Assembly: GCF_016616885.1 (NCBI RefSeq)
Contig: NZ_CP067102.1
Span: 5,670,501-5,734,500 of the forward strand
Source of the DNA: Bradyrhizobium diazoefficiens
GTDB taxonomy: Bacteria > Pseudomonadota > Alphaproteobacteria > Rhizobiales > Xanthobacteraceae
Direction of reading: 5' to 3'
Length of the DNA stretch: 64,000 bases
The notes beneath the pieces were generated by a model, which saw only the letters and a program-made list of their open reading frames with translations, did not search any database and was not told where the DNA came from. The first letter of the stretch is position 1. Every line of letters begins with the position of its first letter. Shown piece after piece: positions 53,739 to 62,606 of this stretch. The translations under genes were made by a program, and so were the position numbers.

Positions 53739-55118
53739 ATGACTGATTTTGTAAACACCGGCACTGTCTCCACTCCCACCACCACGACTTATGTCGTCGT
53801 CACTCCGGGCACGCTCACCATCGCCAGCGGCGGTGTCGTGTCCGGTGCAGTCGTCATCGGCTCCGGCAGCTTCATGGTGATCGAAACCGGCGGTGTCGCC
53901 AACAACACGACCATCGTGGGCGGCACGCAATACAATTACGGCACGGCCAACGGCGTCGTGATCTCCAATGGCGGCACGCAGCACGTCTATGGCGGCACCG
54001 CGAGCAACGTCACGGTTACCGCCGGCAGCTACCAGGACGTCATGAACGCCACCGTCACCGGAACGACGCTCGCCGGCTTCCAGCAGGTGCATGTCGGCGG
54101 CGTGACCTATGCGACGGTCATCGTCAACGGCGGTAACGAGTTCGTGGCGGCTGGCGGCACCACCAACGGGACGATCGTTTCGTCGGGCGGCCTGCAATAT
54201 GTCGGCGAGGACGGCACCGCCAACGGCACCGCGATCAACAACGGCGGCTATCAATACGTGCTCGGCACCGGCAACGACACCGTCGTGTTCGGCGGCGGCG
54301 TCCAGGAAGTCGCCGGAACGACCAACAACACCACCGTCAACAGCGGCGGCATTCAGCACATCGTGCTAGACGGCACCGCGATCACGACGACGGTCCTGGC
54401 CGGCGGCTTCCAGCAGGTCAACAGCGGCAGCGTGCAGGGCAGCCAGGTCAGCGGCAGCCTTCAGGTTCTGGGCACGGGAACGTCGAACGACACCGTGATC
54501 CTGGCCGGCGGCAACGAATATATCGGCTCCGGCGCATCGGCGACGGGAACGACGGTCAACGCCAGCGGCCTGCAATATGTGGACGCTGGCGGTTCGGCGG
54601 CCTCCACGACGGTCAACGGCGGCTTCGCCTTCGTGGCGGGAACGGCCTCGGGCACGACCGTCAACAGCGGCGAGTTCGATGTGGCTGGCAGCGCCAGCAA
54701 CACGCATCTGGCCGGCGGCGCCGAACATGTTTACGCCGGCGGCGTCCAGAACGGCGCCGACTTCGCAGGCTCGGCTTCAACGCTCTATCTCGACGACCCC
54801 TCCGGCCTGACCGGCACAATCTCGAATTTCGAGGTCGGCGACGTCATCGACTTCCGCAGCCTCGCTGTGAGCTCGTACGAATTCGATGGCGCGACGCTCA
54901 CGCTGATCACCGGTAACGGCTCCCTCGCCTATCAATTCGCAGGCGTCGAGGCCGGCACCGCGTTGAACGTCGCCTCGGACGGCCATGGCGGCACGTCCGT
55001 GTCGTTGTCGCTGCTCTCGCAGTTCTCGGCGAGCCTGGTCCCGGATGCAGGCGAAGGCGCGATCACGCAGCAGGGCTCCGATCCCGAGGGCGCCTCGCTC
55101 GTTCACGCCCAGAGCTGA
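53739..55118 (+). CDS. AIDA-type strand-loop-strand repeat adhesin, likely T1SS substrate
   Basis: A 459-residue Gly/Thr/Asn/Val-rich protein with no Sec signal (MTDFVNTGTVSTPTTTTYVV). Residues about 20-350 are imperfect repeats of about 19-20 residues of the form GG.q.V..GG.A..T.V..G (for example GGTQHVYGGTASNVTVTAGS). They match the autotransporter passenger strand-loop-strand (AIDA) repeat and should form a beta-helix. The C-terminal 110 residues (ISNFEVGDVIDF ... LTLITGNGSLAYQFAGVEAG ... SDGHGGTSVSLSLL ... SASLVPDAGEG) are shared with the next gene. There is no autotransporter barrel and no classical RTX nonapeptide. With the T1SS genes downstream, export by T1SS through the common C-terminus is the best inference. 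Confidence 0.82.
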   Translation: MTDFVNTGTVSTPTTTTYVVVTPGTLTIASGGVVSGAVVIGSGSFMVIETGGVANNTTIVGGTQYNYGTANGVVISNGGTQHVYGGTASNVTVTAGSYQDVMNATVTGTTLAGFQQVHVGGVTYATVIVNGGNEFVAAGGTTNGTIVSSGGLQYVGEDGTANGTAINNGGYQYVLGTGNDTVVFGGGVQEVAGTTNNTTVNSGGIQHIVLDGTAITTTVLAGGFQQVNSGSVQGSQVSGSLQVLGTGTSNDTVILAGGNEYIGSGASATGTTVNASGLQYVDAGGSAASTTVNGGFAFVAGTASGTTVNSGEFDVAGSASNTHLAGGAEHVYAGGVQNGADFAGSASTLYLDDPSGLTGTISNFEVGDVIDFRSLAVSSYEFDGATLTLITGNGSLAYQFAGVEAGTALNVASDGHGGTSVSLSLLSQFSASLVPDAGEGAITQQGSDPEGASLVHAQS

Positions 55119-55575
55119 CCTGAGACGACATTGCTGTACCGGGACAAGTCCCGGTACAGCTTCCTCGGCTATCGAGCCCTGCTCCGGCCAAGGCCATCGG
55201 CGGAAGCCTCGCCACTCTTCGCTCATCAAGTCTCAGACGCAGCAGGTCGCGTGCCATCGAGTGCAGCGCGCCAACACATTCATCATCGGCAATGCGGGCC
55301 CTGCGACTGCGGCTCCAGTCACGCCTGCCTATGCGGGAGGCATGCCCAGCGCAGGATTGCATACCATTTGGAGCAATCGCCTCGGCTGCACGCGCCCCCT
55401 TCATATCATTGATGTAACGTTATTACGGACAAAATGCCGCATACCGCGCAAAAATGTATCATAAAATATCATAAATAGATCGTTTAGAGCCCGTGCAGGT
55501 TCAGCGCAGGCCCTCGCAACAGGCGGTCGCAGCGCCAGCCCTTCAGCGCTCCTTTAGCATCACTTGAGGTATGTT
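55119..55575 (+). other. Spacer between the two adhesin genes with hairpin and AT-rich promoter
   Basis: 457 bases. A perfect 28-base hairpin lies right after the first adhesin gene (55133-55160). At 55441-55490 an AT-rich block contains TATCAT twice (55457-55462 and 55467-55472), followed by GAGG and the next start at 55576. No convincing gene was seen between. Confidence 0.5.
55133..55160 (+). terminator. Perfect 13-bp hairpin after the first adhesin gene
   Basis: GCTGTACCGGGAC (55133-55145) pairs exactly with GTCCCGGTACAGC (55148-55160) around two central bases. Only TTCC follows, so it may be a weak terminator or a 3' stabilising structure. Confidence 0.6.
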
Positions 55576-58500
55576 ATGACCACCGTTGTAAAAATAGGTA
55601 CCGAATTTCAGGTCAATAGCCAGACGGCTGGCAGCCAGTGGTATCCCTCCATTACCGGCCTGACCAATGGCGGCTTTGTCGTCACCTGGCAGGACGGCCT
55701 CGCCGGCTCCACCAGCGGCAGCAGCACGCTCGGCGATGCCAGCGGCTCGGCCGTCAAGGCCCAGCTCTATGCGGCGGACGGCAGCAAGGTCGGCGGCGAA
55801 TTCCTGGTCAACACCCAGACCAACGGTTCGCAGGCCTCCCCGGTCGTGACCGGCCTCAGCAACGGCGGCTTCGTCGTCTCCTGGCAGGACCAGAACTCCA
55901 CGAGCGGCGACATCAAGGCCCAGATCTACGGCGCGAACGGCGCCAAGGTCGGCGGCGAATTCCTGATCAACTCCGTCACCGCCAACAACCAGAATACCCC
56001 GGCCATCACCGGCCTGCCCAATGGCGGCTTCGTCGTCGCCTGGACCAACCAGGGCAGCGTCGCGCCCGACATCAAGGCCCAGGTCTATGACGCGAACGGC
56101 GCCAAGGTCGGCTCCGAATTCCTCGTCAACTCTGCCAGCGCCAACTTCGATCAGGAGCGCGCCTCGATCGCAACGCTCAGCAACGGCGACTTCGTCGTCA
56201 CCTGGAACGATTTCCGCACCGGCAATTGGGAAGTCCGCGGCCAGGTGTTCCACCCGGGTGCGAGCGGCGCGACCAAGGTCGGCTCCGAATTCACCGTCGA
56301 CACCGCCTATTACAACAGCCGCATGGTTGCCGGCGTGACCGGTCTTGCCAACGGCAATTTCGTCATCAGCTTCGAGGACACCAGCGGCGAAGTTCGCGCG
56401 CAGGTCTTCACGGCTGGCGGCAACAAGGTCGGCTCGGAATTCCAAGTCAACACCCAGACCGGCGGCAACCAGGGCTTTTCGAGCATCACCGCACTGACCG
56501 GCGGCGGCTTCGTCGTGACCTGGTCGGACGAAGGAACGGCCGACGGCAGCGGCTCCGGCATCAAGGCGCAGGTCTATGATGCCGCCGGCAACAAGATCGG
56601 CGGCGAGTACATCGTCAACTCGCAGACCAACAGCTATCAGTACTATCCGACCGTCTCGGCGCTCGCCAATGGCGGCTTCGTCATCAGCTGGCAGGACTTC
56701 AGCCAGATGCTTGGTGACAAGTCCTCCTACGGCATCACCGCGCAGGTCTTCAACCTGTTGAACGCCCCGACCGCGCCGACCATCGTGTCGGTCACCGATG
56801 ACGTCTCGCCCAACAGCGGCGCGCTCGCCAACGGCGCCAGCACCAACGATACCGACCTGACGGTCCGGATCGCCACCGGCAGTAACTTCGCCGGCGACGT
56901 TGTGCAGTTGTTCGACGGCCAGACCGCGATCGGCTCGGCAGTCACGCTCTCGCTCGCCGACGTCGCGCGCGGCTACATCGACATCCAGACCGGCGTGCTC
57001 GGCAATGCGGCCCACGCCGTCACAGCGAAGGTCACCGATACGACCGGCGCCGTGAGCGATGCCGCCTCCGCAATCAACGTGACCGTCGACACGGTTGCCC
57101 CGGCCGTCGGCGTCACCGGCGTGACGCTCGACACTGCCAACCTGCCCACCTTCACGGTGAGCGGCACCACCGAAGCCGGCCTGCTGGTTTCGGTCTATGA
57201 CGGTGCGACCCTGGTCGGCACCACCACGGCCGGCGCCAACGGCTCCTGGAGTCTCGCCGGCGTGACGCTGGTGGAAGGCGCCAACAACCTGACCGCCAAG
57301 ACCACCGATGCAGCCGGCAACGCCGGCACCTCGACTGGCTTCGCGGCGCCGACGCTGGTCTCGACCGGCGCGGTTTCGGTCACAGCCGCATCGACGACCT
57401 CACAGGGCTATGTCGTGCTCGGCGACGGCACTCTCGATGTCGTCACCGGCGGCAACGTCTCCGGCCAGATCACGATCGGCAATGGCGGCGTCGTCGACGT
57501 CCTCAACGGCGCGACCACTGAGCATACCGACATCCTCAGCGGCGGCGTGCAGTACGACTACGGCACCGCGAACGACACCACCGTTCACGCGGGCGGCCAG
57601 CAGCACGTCTACTTCGGCGGCAGCGCCAACGGTTCGACGGTCGAGGCCGGCGGCTACCAGGACGTCTACTCGAACTCGACCATCAGAAACGTCAGCCTCA
57701 GCGGCAACCAGCAGGTGCTGGCGGGCGGAACGGCCATCGACACCACGGTCCATAGCGGCGGCTACCAATATGTCGGCGATGGCGGCACCAGCGCCGGCAC
57801 GCTGGTCAAGACCGGCGGTTTCCAATACATCGATGCCGGTGGGTCGGCCAGCGACACCGTGATCGACGGCGGCTTCCAGTATGTCGACGGCACGGCGGCC
57901 GGCGGCTCGGTCGGTGGCGGCAACTCGCTGGGCGGCGGCGTCGCGACCGGTGTGACCGTCAAGAACGGCGGCGCGCAGCACGTCTATCACGGCGGCAGCG
58001 CGACCGGCACGATCGTTGCGGCTGGCGGCTTCCAGGATGTCTACCATGCCACCGTCTCCGGCACGAACCTCAGCGGCAATCAGCAGGTGCTGGATGGCGG
58101 CATCGCCGAGAACACCGTGATCGAGAACGGCGGCAATTCTTACATTGGCGCGGGCGGATCGGTGACGGCGACGACGGTCAACGGCGGCGGTCTGCTCTAT
58201 GTCGACGCCGGCGGCTCGGCCGCGTCCACGACGATCAACGGCGGAGTCGGGTTCGTGATCGGAACGGCGTCCAACACGACGCTCAACAGCGGCGAATTCG
58301 ATGTCGCAGGCACCGCCGACAATACCCACCTTGCGGGCGGGGTCGAGCATGTCTTCGCCGGAGGCGTCCAGAACGGCGTCGACTTCGCCGGCTCGGCTGC
58401 AACGTTGACGCTCGAAAGCGCTTCCGGCCTCACCGGCATCGTCACGAACTTCGAAGTCGGTGACACGATCGACCTGCTCAATATGTCGGTCTCCTCACTC

Positions 58501-58737
58501 GATTTCGACGGTTCGACCCTGACGCTCGTCACGAACTTGGGCACTGGTACCTATCAGTTCGCAGGCCTGCAGTCCGACACTCAGCTCAACGTGATCGACG
58601 ACGGCCACGGCGGCACCGCGATCTCGCTGTCGCTGCTGGTGCAGCAGTCGGCGAGCATCGTTCCGGACGCCGGGGAGAGCAGCCTCGTGTCTTCGGACAC
58701 GACGCAGCAGCAGCCCACGCTGGCCAGCCACGGCTGA
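55576..58737 (+). CDS. Large adhesin: seven propeller-like repeats, Ig-like domain, AIDA repeats, T1SS tail
   Basis: A 1,053-residue protein without a Sec signal (MTTVVKIGTEFQVNSQ); GAGG precedes this ATG, while an upstream TTG adds four residues. Residues about 5-390 hold seven repeats of roughly 50-55 residues, each reading G.E..VN.qT...Q..P.i..L.nGgfVv.W.D (for example GGEFLVNTQTNGSQASPVVT), consistent with a seven-bladed propeller. A bacterial Ig-like segment follows (APAVGVTGVTLDTANLPTFT ... ANGSWSLAGVTLVEGANNLT), then AIDA-type strand-loop-strand repeats (about 600-940). The C-terminus is paralogous to the previous gene (VTNFEVGDTIDLLNM, DDGHGGTAISLSLL, SASIVPDAGES). It is probably exported by the adjacent T1SS. 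Confidence 0.85.
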   Translation: MTTVVKIGTEFQVNSQTAGSQWYPSITGLTNGGFVVTWQDGLAGSTSGSSTLGDASGSAVKAQLYAADGSKVGGEFLVNTQTNGSQASPVVTGLSNGGFVVSWQDQNSTSGDIKAQIYGANGAKVGGEFLINSVTANNQNTPAITGLPNGGFVVAWTNQGSVAPDIKAQVYDANGAKVGSEFLVNSASANFDQERASIATLSNGDFVVTWNDFRTGNWEVRGQVFHPGASGATKVGSEFTVDTAYYNSRMVAGVTGLANGNFVISFEDTSGEVRAQVFTAGGNKVGSEFQVNTQTGGNQGFSSITALTGGGFVVTWSDEGTADGSGSGIKAQVYDAAGNKIGGEYIVNSQTNSYQYYPTVSALANGGFVISWQDFSQMLGDKSSYGITAQVFNLLNAPTAPTIVSVTDDVSPNSGALANGASTNDTDLTVRIATGSNFAGDVVQLFDGQTAIGSAVTLSLADVARGYIDIQTGVLGNAAHAVTAKVTDTTGAVSDAASAINVTVDTVAPAVGVTGVTLDTANLPTFTVSGTTEAGLLVSVYDGATLVGTTTAGANGSWSLAGVTLVEGANNLTAKTTDAAGNAGTSTGFAAPTLVSTGAVSVTAASTTSQGYVVLGDGTLDVVTGGNVSGQITIGNGGVVDVLNGATTEHTDILSGGVQYDYGTANDTTVHAGGQQHVYFGGSANGSTVEAGGYQDVYSNSTIRNVSLSGNQQVLAGGTAIDTTVHSGGYQYVGDGGTSAGTLVKTGGFQYIDAGGSASDTVIDGGFQYVDGTAAGGSVGGGNSLGGGVATGVTVKNGGAQHVYHGGSATGTIVAAGGFQDVYHATVSGTNLSGNQQVLDGGIAENTVIENGGNSYIGAGGSVTATTVNGGGLLYVDAGGSAASTTINGGVGFVIGTASNTTLNSGEFDVAGTADNTHLAGGVEHVFAGGVQNGVDFAGSAATLTLESASGLTGIVTNFEVGDTIDLLNMSVSSLDFDGSTLTLVTNLGTGTYQFAGLQSDTQLNVIDDGHGGTAISLSLLVQQSASIVPDAGESSLVSSDTTQQQPTLASHG

Positions 58738-58755
58738 TCCGGCCAATACGATCTG

Positions 58756-58819
58756 CGCACCGGGCCCCGCCCCGGTGCGTCATGCGATCGCGGCGGGAGG
58801 TGAACTTGCCTCCCGCCGC
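58756..58819 (+). terminator. Two tandem hairpins after the second adhesin gene
   Basis: CGCACCGGG/CCCGGTGCG (58756-58764 with 58770-58778) is followed by GCGGCGGGAGG/CCTCCCGCCGC (58790-58800 with 58809-58819). Both are perfect stems. No T-run follows; they may partly terminate or stabilise the adhesin mRNA before the T1SS genes. Confidence 0.5.
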
Positions 58820-58981
58820 CCCGCATCCAGCTGCAGAACGCCAAATTCCACTGTTATGTGAGCGTCTGACATAGTTATCAAACCGTAACATAGCCGCGTT
58901 AGCTATCAGCCGCCCTGCCGACCGGCGGGACACCTGTCCGTGAAATCGTCCGGACCCGATGACCGCGGATATTTGCATCCA

Positions 58982-61168
58982 ATGAGCCCGAACGAGACCA
59001 TTTCACGCGCCCCGGCCGCAAAGGAGCCGCCGGTGCAGGCCATGCCGAAGCCACCGGCCGACCCCGGCCTGACCGCGCTCGTCATGATGCTCCAATTCCT
59101 TGGGGTGCCCGCCGAGCCGGAGCAGCTCCGCCATCAGCTCGGCGTCACCGTGATCGGCACCACGGAGATGCTGCGCTGTACCAGGCAGTTCAACATCAAG
59201 GCGCGCGTGGTAAAGACGAGCTGGGACCGGCTCGACAAGACGCCGCTGCCGGCCATCGTGCCCTTGCGCGACGGCGGCTTCCTGATCCTGGGCAAGGCTG
59301 GCGACGGCAAGGCCATCGTGCAATATCCGGGCTCGCCGCGGCCGCAGATGCTGACCAAGGCGCAGTTCGAGGTGCTCTGGGACGGCCGCATCGTGCTGAT
59401 GACCAAGCGCGCCGGCCTCGCCGATCTGTCGCGGCGCTTCGACATCACCTGGTTCATGGGCGCGGTCAACCGCTATCGCGGCCTGCTCGGCGAAGTGCTG
59501 CTCGCCTCGTTCTTCCTCCAGATCTTCGCGCTGGTGTCGCCGCTGTTCTTCCAGGTGGTGATCGACAAGGTGCTGGTGCATCGCAGCCTCGGCACGCTGG
59601 ATGTGCTGGTCGCCGGCATCGTCGCGATCTCGATTTTCGAGGTCGTGCTCGGCGCGCTCCGCACCTACCTCTTCTCGCACACGACCAATCGCATCGATGT
59701 CGAGCTCGGCGCGCGGCTGTTCCACCATCTGCTGGCGCTGCCGCTGTCCTATTTCCAGGCGCGGCGGGTCGGCGACACGGTCGCGCGGGTGCGCGAGCTG
59801 GAGAACCTGCGCAACTTCATCACCGGCTCGGCGCTGACGCTGGTGATCGATCTGTTCTTCACCTTCGTCTTCCTCGGCCTGATGGCGTTCTACTCGCCGC
59901 TGCTGACCGCGATCGTGCTGGCGTCGTTCCCGCTCTACATCGTCATCTCGGCCGGCGCCACGCCGCTATTCCGCTACCGTCTCGACGAGAAGTTCAAGCG
60001 CGGTGCGGAGAACCAGTCGTTCCTTGTCGAGAGCGTCACCGGCGTCGAGACCTTGAAGGCGATGGCGGTCGAGCCACAGATGCAGAAGCGTTGGGAAGAG
60101 CAGCTTGCCGGCTACGTCGCCTCGAGCTTTCGCGTGGTCAATCTCGGCAATGTTGCAAGCCAGGCCGTTCAGTTCGTCAGCAAGGTCAACATGGCGATCT
60201 TGCTCTATTTCGGCGCCAAGCTGGTCATCGACGGTAACCTTACGGTCGGCGAGCTCGTCGCCTTCAACATGCTGTCGGGACGGGTCACTGCGCCGGTGCT
60301 GCGGCTCGCCCAGCTCTGGCAGGATTTCCACCAAGCGCGGCTGTCGGTCGAGCGGCTCGGCGACATCCTCAACACCGTGCCCGAGCCGAGCCATCGCCCG
60401 GGGCGCGCGGCGTTGCCTGCTATCCGTGGCGACATCACCTTCGAGCATGTCGGCTTCCGCTACCGCGTCGACGGACCGCAGATCCTGAACGACATCACTC
60501 TGAAGATTCCGGCCGGCCAGATCGTCGGCATCGTCGGCACCTCCGGCTCCGGCAAGAGCACGCTCGGAAAGCTGATCCAGCGGCTTTATCTCCCCGAGAG
60601 CGGCCGCGTGCTGGTCGACGGCAATGACCTTGCGGCGGTCGATCCGACCTGGCTGCGCCGGCAGGTCGGCGTCGTGCTCCAGGAGAACATGCTGTTCAAC
60701 CGCTCGGTGCGCGACAACATTGCGCTGGCCGACCCCGCGCTGCCGATGGAGCGCGTCGTGGCCGCCGCAAAGCTCGCCGGCGCACACGACTTCATCCTCG
60801 AACTCCAGGACGGTTACGACACCGTCATCGGCGAGCGCGGCAGCACGCTGTCCGGCGGCCAGCGCCAGCGCATCGCGATCGCACGCGCGCTGACGACCAA
60901 TCCGCGCGTTCTCATCTTCGACGAAGCAACGAGCGCGCTCGACTATGAAAGCGAGCGCATCATCCAGCACAACATGAGCGAGATCACGGCGGGCCGTACC
61001 GTGCTGATCATCGCCCACCGCCTGTCGACCGTACGCACCGCGGACCGCATCATCACCGTGGAGCGCGGCCGTATCGTCGAGGACGGTTCGCACGACCAGC
61101 TGATCCGCAGCGGCGGCCGCTACGCGACGCTGCATCGAGTCCAGGCAGGCATCCATGAAGTCGGCTAG
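58982..61168 (+). CDS. Type I secretion ABC transporter (HlyB-like, C39-like domain)
   Basis: A 728-residue (ATG) or 742-residue (GTG at 58940) inner-membrane exporter. The N-terminal C39-like domain (DPGLTALVMMLQFLGVPAEP) lacks the catalytic Cys, as in HlyB-type transporters for substrates without a leader peptide. A six-helix membrane domain follows (GLLGEVLLASFFLQIFALVS; TLVIDLFFTFVFLGLMAFYS). The nucleotide-binding domain has Walker A GTSGSGKSTLGKLIQ, signature LSGGQRQRIAIARAL, Walker B LIFDEATSALDYE and the IIAHRLSTVR switch. It probably exports the two adhesins upstream. Its stop overlaps the next gene by 14 bases. An outer-membrane TolC partner is not in the window. Confidence 0.93.
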   Translation: MSPNETISRAPAAKEPPVQAMPKPPADPGLTALVMMLQFLGVPAEPEQLRHQLGVTVIGTTEMLRCTRQFNIKARVVKTSWDRLDKTPLPAIVPLRDGGFLILGKAGDGKAIVQYPGSPRPQMLTKAQFEVLWDGRIVLMTKRAGLADLSRRFDITWFMGAVNRYRGLLGEVLLASFFLQIFALVSPLFFQVVIDKVLVHRSLGTLDVLVAGIVAISIFEVVLGALRTYLFSHTTNRIDVELGARLFHHLLALPLSYFQARRVGDTVARVRELENLRNFITGSALTLVIDLFFTFVFLGLMAFYSPLLTAIVLASFPLYIVISAGATPLFRYRLDEKFKRGAENQSFLVESVTGVETLKAMAVEPQMQKRWEEQLAGYVASSFRVVNLGNVASQAVQFVSKVNMAILLYFGAKLVIDGNLTVGELVAFNMLSGRVTAPVLRLAQLWQDFHQARLSVERLGDILNTVPEPSHRPGRAALPAIRGDITFEHVGFRYRVDGPQILNDITLKIPAGQIVGIVGTSGSGKSTLGKLIQRLYLPESGRVLVDGNDLAAVDPTWLRRQVGVVLQENMLFNRSVRDNIALADPALPMERVVAAAKLAGAHDFILELQDGYDTVIGERGSTLSGGQRQRIAIARALTTNPRVLIFDEATSALDYESERIIQHNMSEITAGRTVLIIAHRLSTVRTADRIITVERGRIVEDGSHDQLIRSGGRYATLHRVQAGIHEVG

Positions 61169-62576
61169 TGCGCTCATGGCCTCGTTGCGCAGCCCGACGC
61201 GGACGCGTGACGAACTGGCGTTCCTCCCCGCGGCGATCGAGATCGTCGAGACCCCGCCTTCGCCGATCGGCCGCGCCATCTCGGCGTCGATCTCGGCGAT
61301 GTTTCTGATCGCGCTGGTGTGGGCCAGCATCGGCACGGTCGACATCATCGCGACCGCGACCGGCAAGATCGTCCCCGACGGCCGCACCAAGGTGATCCAG
61401 CCGTTCGAGACCGCGGTCGTGCGCGCCATCCACGTGCAGGACGGTCAGCGCGTCAAGGCCGGCGACCTCCTGATCGAGCTCGATCCCACCATGAGCCAGG
61501 CCGAGCTCGGCCATCTCCAGAGCGATTTGCTCGCCAGCGAGCTCGACATCGCGCGCCTGCAAGCGGCGCTGGCCGGCGGCGATCCCGCCAAATTCATCGC
61601 GCCCGCGCGCGCGACCCCCGATCAGATCCGCACCGCAAAGCGTTTCCTGGCCTCGCAGGCCGCCGAGCAGGCGTCCAAGATCACCTCGCTCGAATGGCAG
61701 GGCACGCAGAAGAAAGCGGAGCGTTCGACCACCGAGGCCACGATCGGCAAGATCAGCGCTCTGATTCCCATCATGCAGCAGCGGGTCGATGTGCGAAAAT
61801 ATCTCGTCGACCGCGAGTTCGGCTCCAAACTGCAATACCTCACGGAAACGCAGGACCTGGTCGCGCAACAGCAGGAATTGCTGGTCCAGAAGAGCCACTA
61901 TGTCGAGGCCGATGCCGCCGTTGGAGGCATCGAGGAGACGCTGCGGCGCACCGAGGCGGAATATCAGCGCGGCCTGTTCGACGAGCTTGCGAAAGCCGAG
62001 CAGAAGGCCGCGGGCCTGCGCCAGGACATCGTCAAGGCCGAGCAGCGCACCAGCCTGCTCCGCCTCGCCGCGCAGGAGGACGGCATAGTCCAGCAGCTCG
62101 CCGTGCACTCGGTCGGCGGCGTGGTGACACCGGCTCAGACGCTGATGGTCGTCGTGCCCACCAGCGGCGGCCTCGAGATCGAGGCGATAATCTCGAACCG
62201 CGACATCGGCTTCGTCACCCCGGGCGAGGACGCCGCGATCAAGGTCGACACCTTCAGCTTCACCCGCTACGGCTTGCGCCAGGGCAAGGTGCTCAGCGTC
62301 TCCCAGGACGCCATCGTCCGCCAGAAGCCGCCGGAAAAGCCCGGCGACACACCCGCCGGCACCGAGACATCATCCAGTGAACCCAAGGGCGAGGAGCTGG
62401 TCTACTCCGCCCGCGTCTCGCTGGACCGCGCCCAGATGGACATCGACGGCCGCACCGTCAACCTCGCGCCCGGCATGGCCGTAACCGTCGAGATCAAGAC
62501 CGGCACAAGGAAGATCATCAGCTATCTAGTGTCGCCGCTGATCCGGTATGGGCAGGAGAGCTTGCGGGAGCGGTGA
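61155..62576 (+). CDS. Type I secretion periplasmic adaptor (HlyD family)
   Basis: A 473-residue membrane-fusion protein. A cytoplasmic N-terminus is followed by one membrane helix (about 38-60, ISASISAMFLIALVWASIGT), lipoyl-like halves (TGKIVPDGRTKVIQPFETAV, HVQDGQRVKAGDLLIELDPT), a long coiled coil (TQDLVAQQQELLVQKSHYVE ... AEQKAAGLRQDIVKAEQRTS), and the HlyD-type C-terminal barrel (ALEDG-like LAAQEDGIVQQLAVHSVGGV, VDTFSFTRYGLRQGKVLSVS, GMAVTVEIKTGTRKIISYL). It bridges the ABC transporter to a TolC-like channel. Its 14-base overlap with the ABC gene shows they are one operon. It ends 30 bases from the convergent response regulator gene. Confidence 0.93.
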   Translation: MKSASALMASLRSPTRTRDELAFLPAAIEIVETPPSPIGRAISASISAMFLIALVWASIGTVDIIATATGKIVPDGRTKVIQPFETAVVRAIHVQDGQRVKAGDLLIELDPTMSQAELGHLQSDLLASELDIARLQAALAGGDPAKFIAPARATPDQIRTAKRFLASQAAEQASKITSLEWQGTQKKAERSTTEATIGKISALIPIMQQRVDVRKYLVDREFGSKLQYLTETQDLVAQQQELLVQKSHYVEADAAVGGIEETLRRTEAEYQRGLFDELAKAEQKAAGLRQDIVKAEQRTSLLRLAAQEDGIVQQLAVHSVGGVVTPAQTLMVVVPTSGGLEIEAIISNRDIGFVTPGEDAAIKVDTFSFTRYGLRQGKVLSVSQDAIVRQKPPEKPGDTPAGTETSSSEPKGEELVYSARVSLDRAQMDIDGRTVNLAPGMAVTVEIKTGTRKIISYLVSPLIRYGQESLRER

Positions 62577-62606
62577 GACGGCCGCGAATAGGCCAACTTC
62601 AACGGT

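Noticed and set aside
53800..58400. Regular short repeats that could suggest a CRISPR array
   Set aside because: They are imperfect codon-phase repeats within open adhesin genes and encode strand-loop-strand protein repeats; there are no constant repeats with unique spacers.
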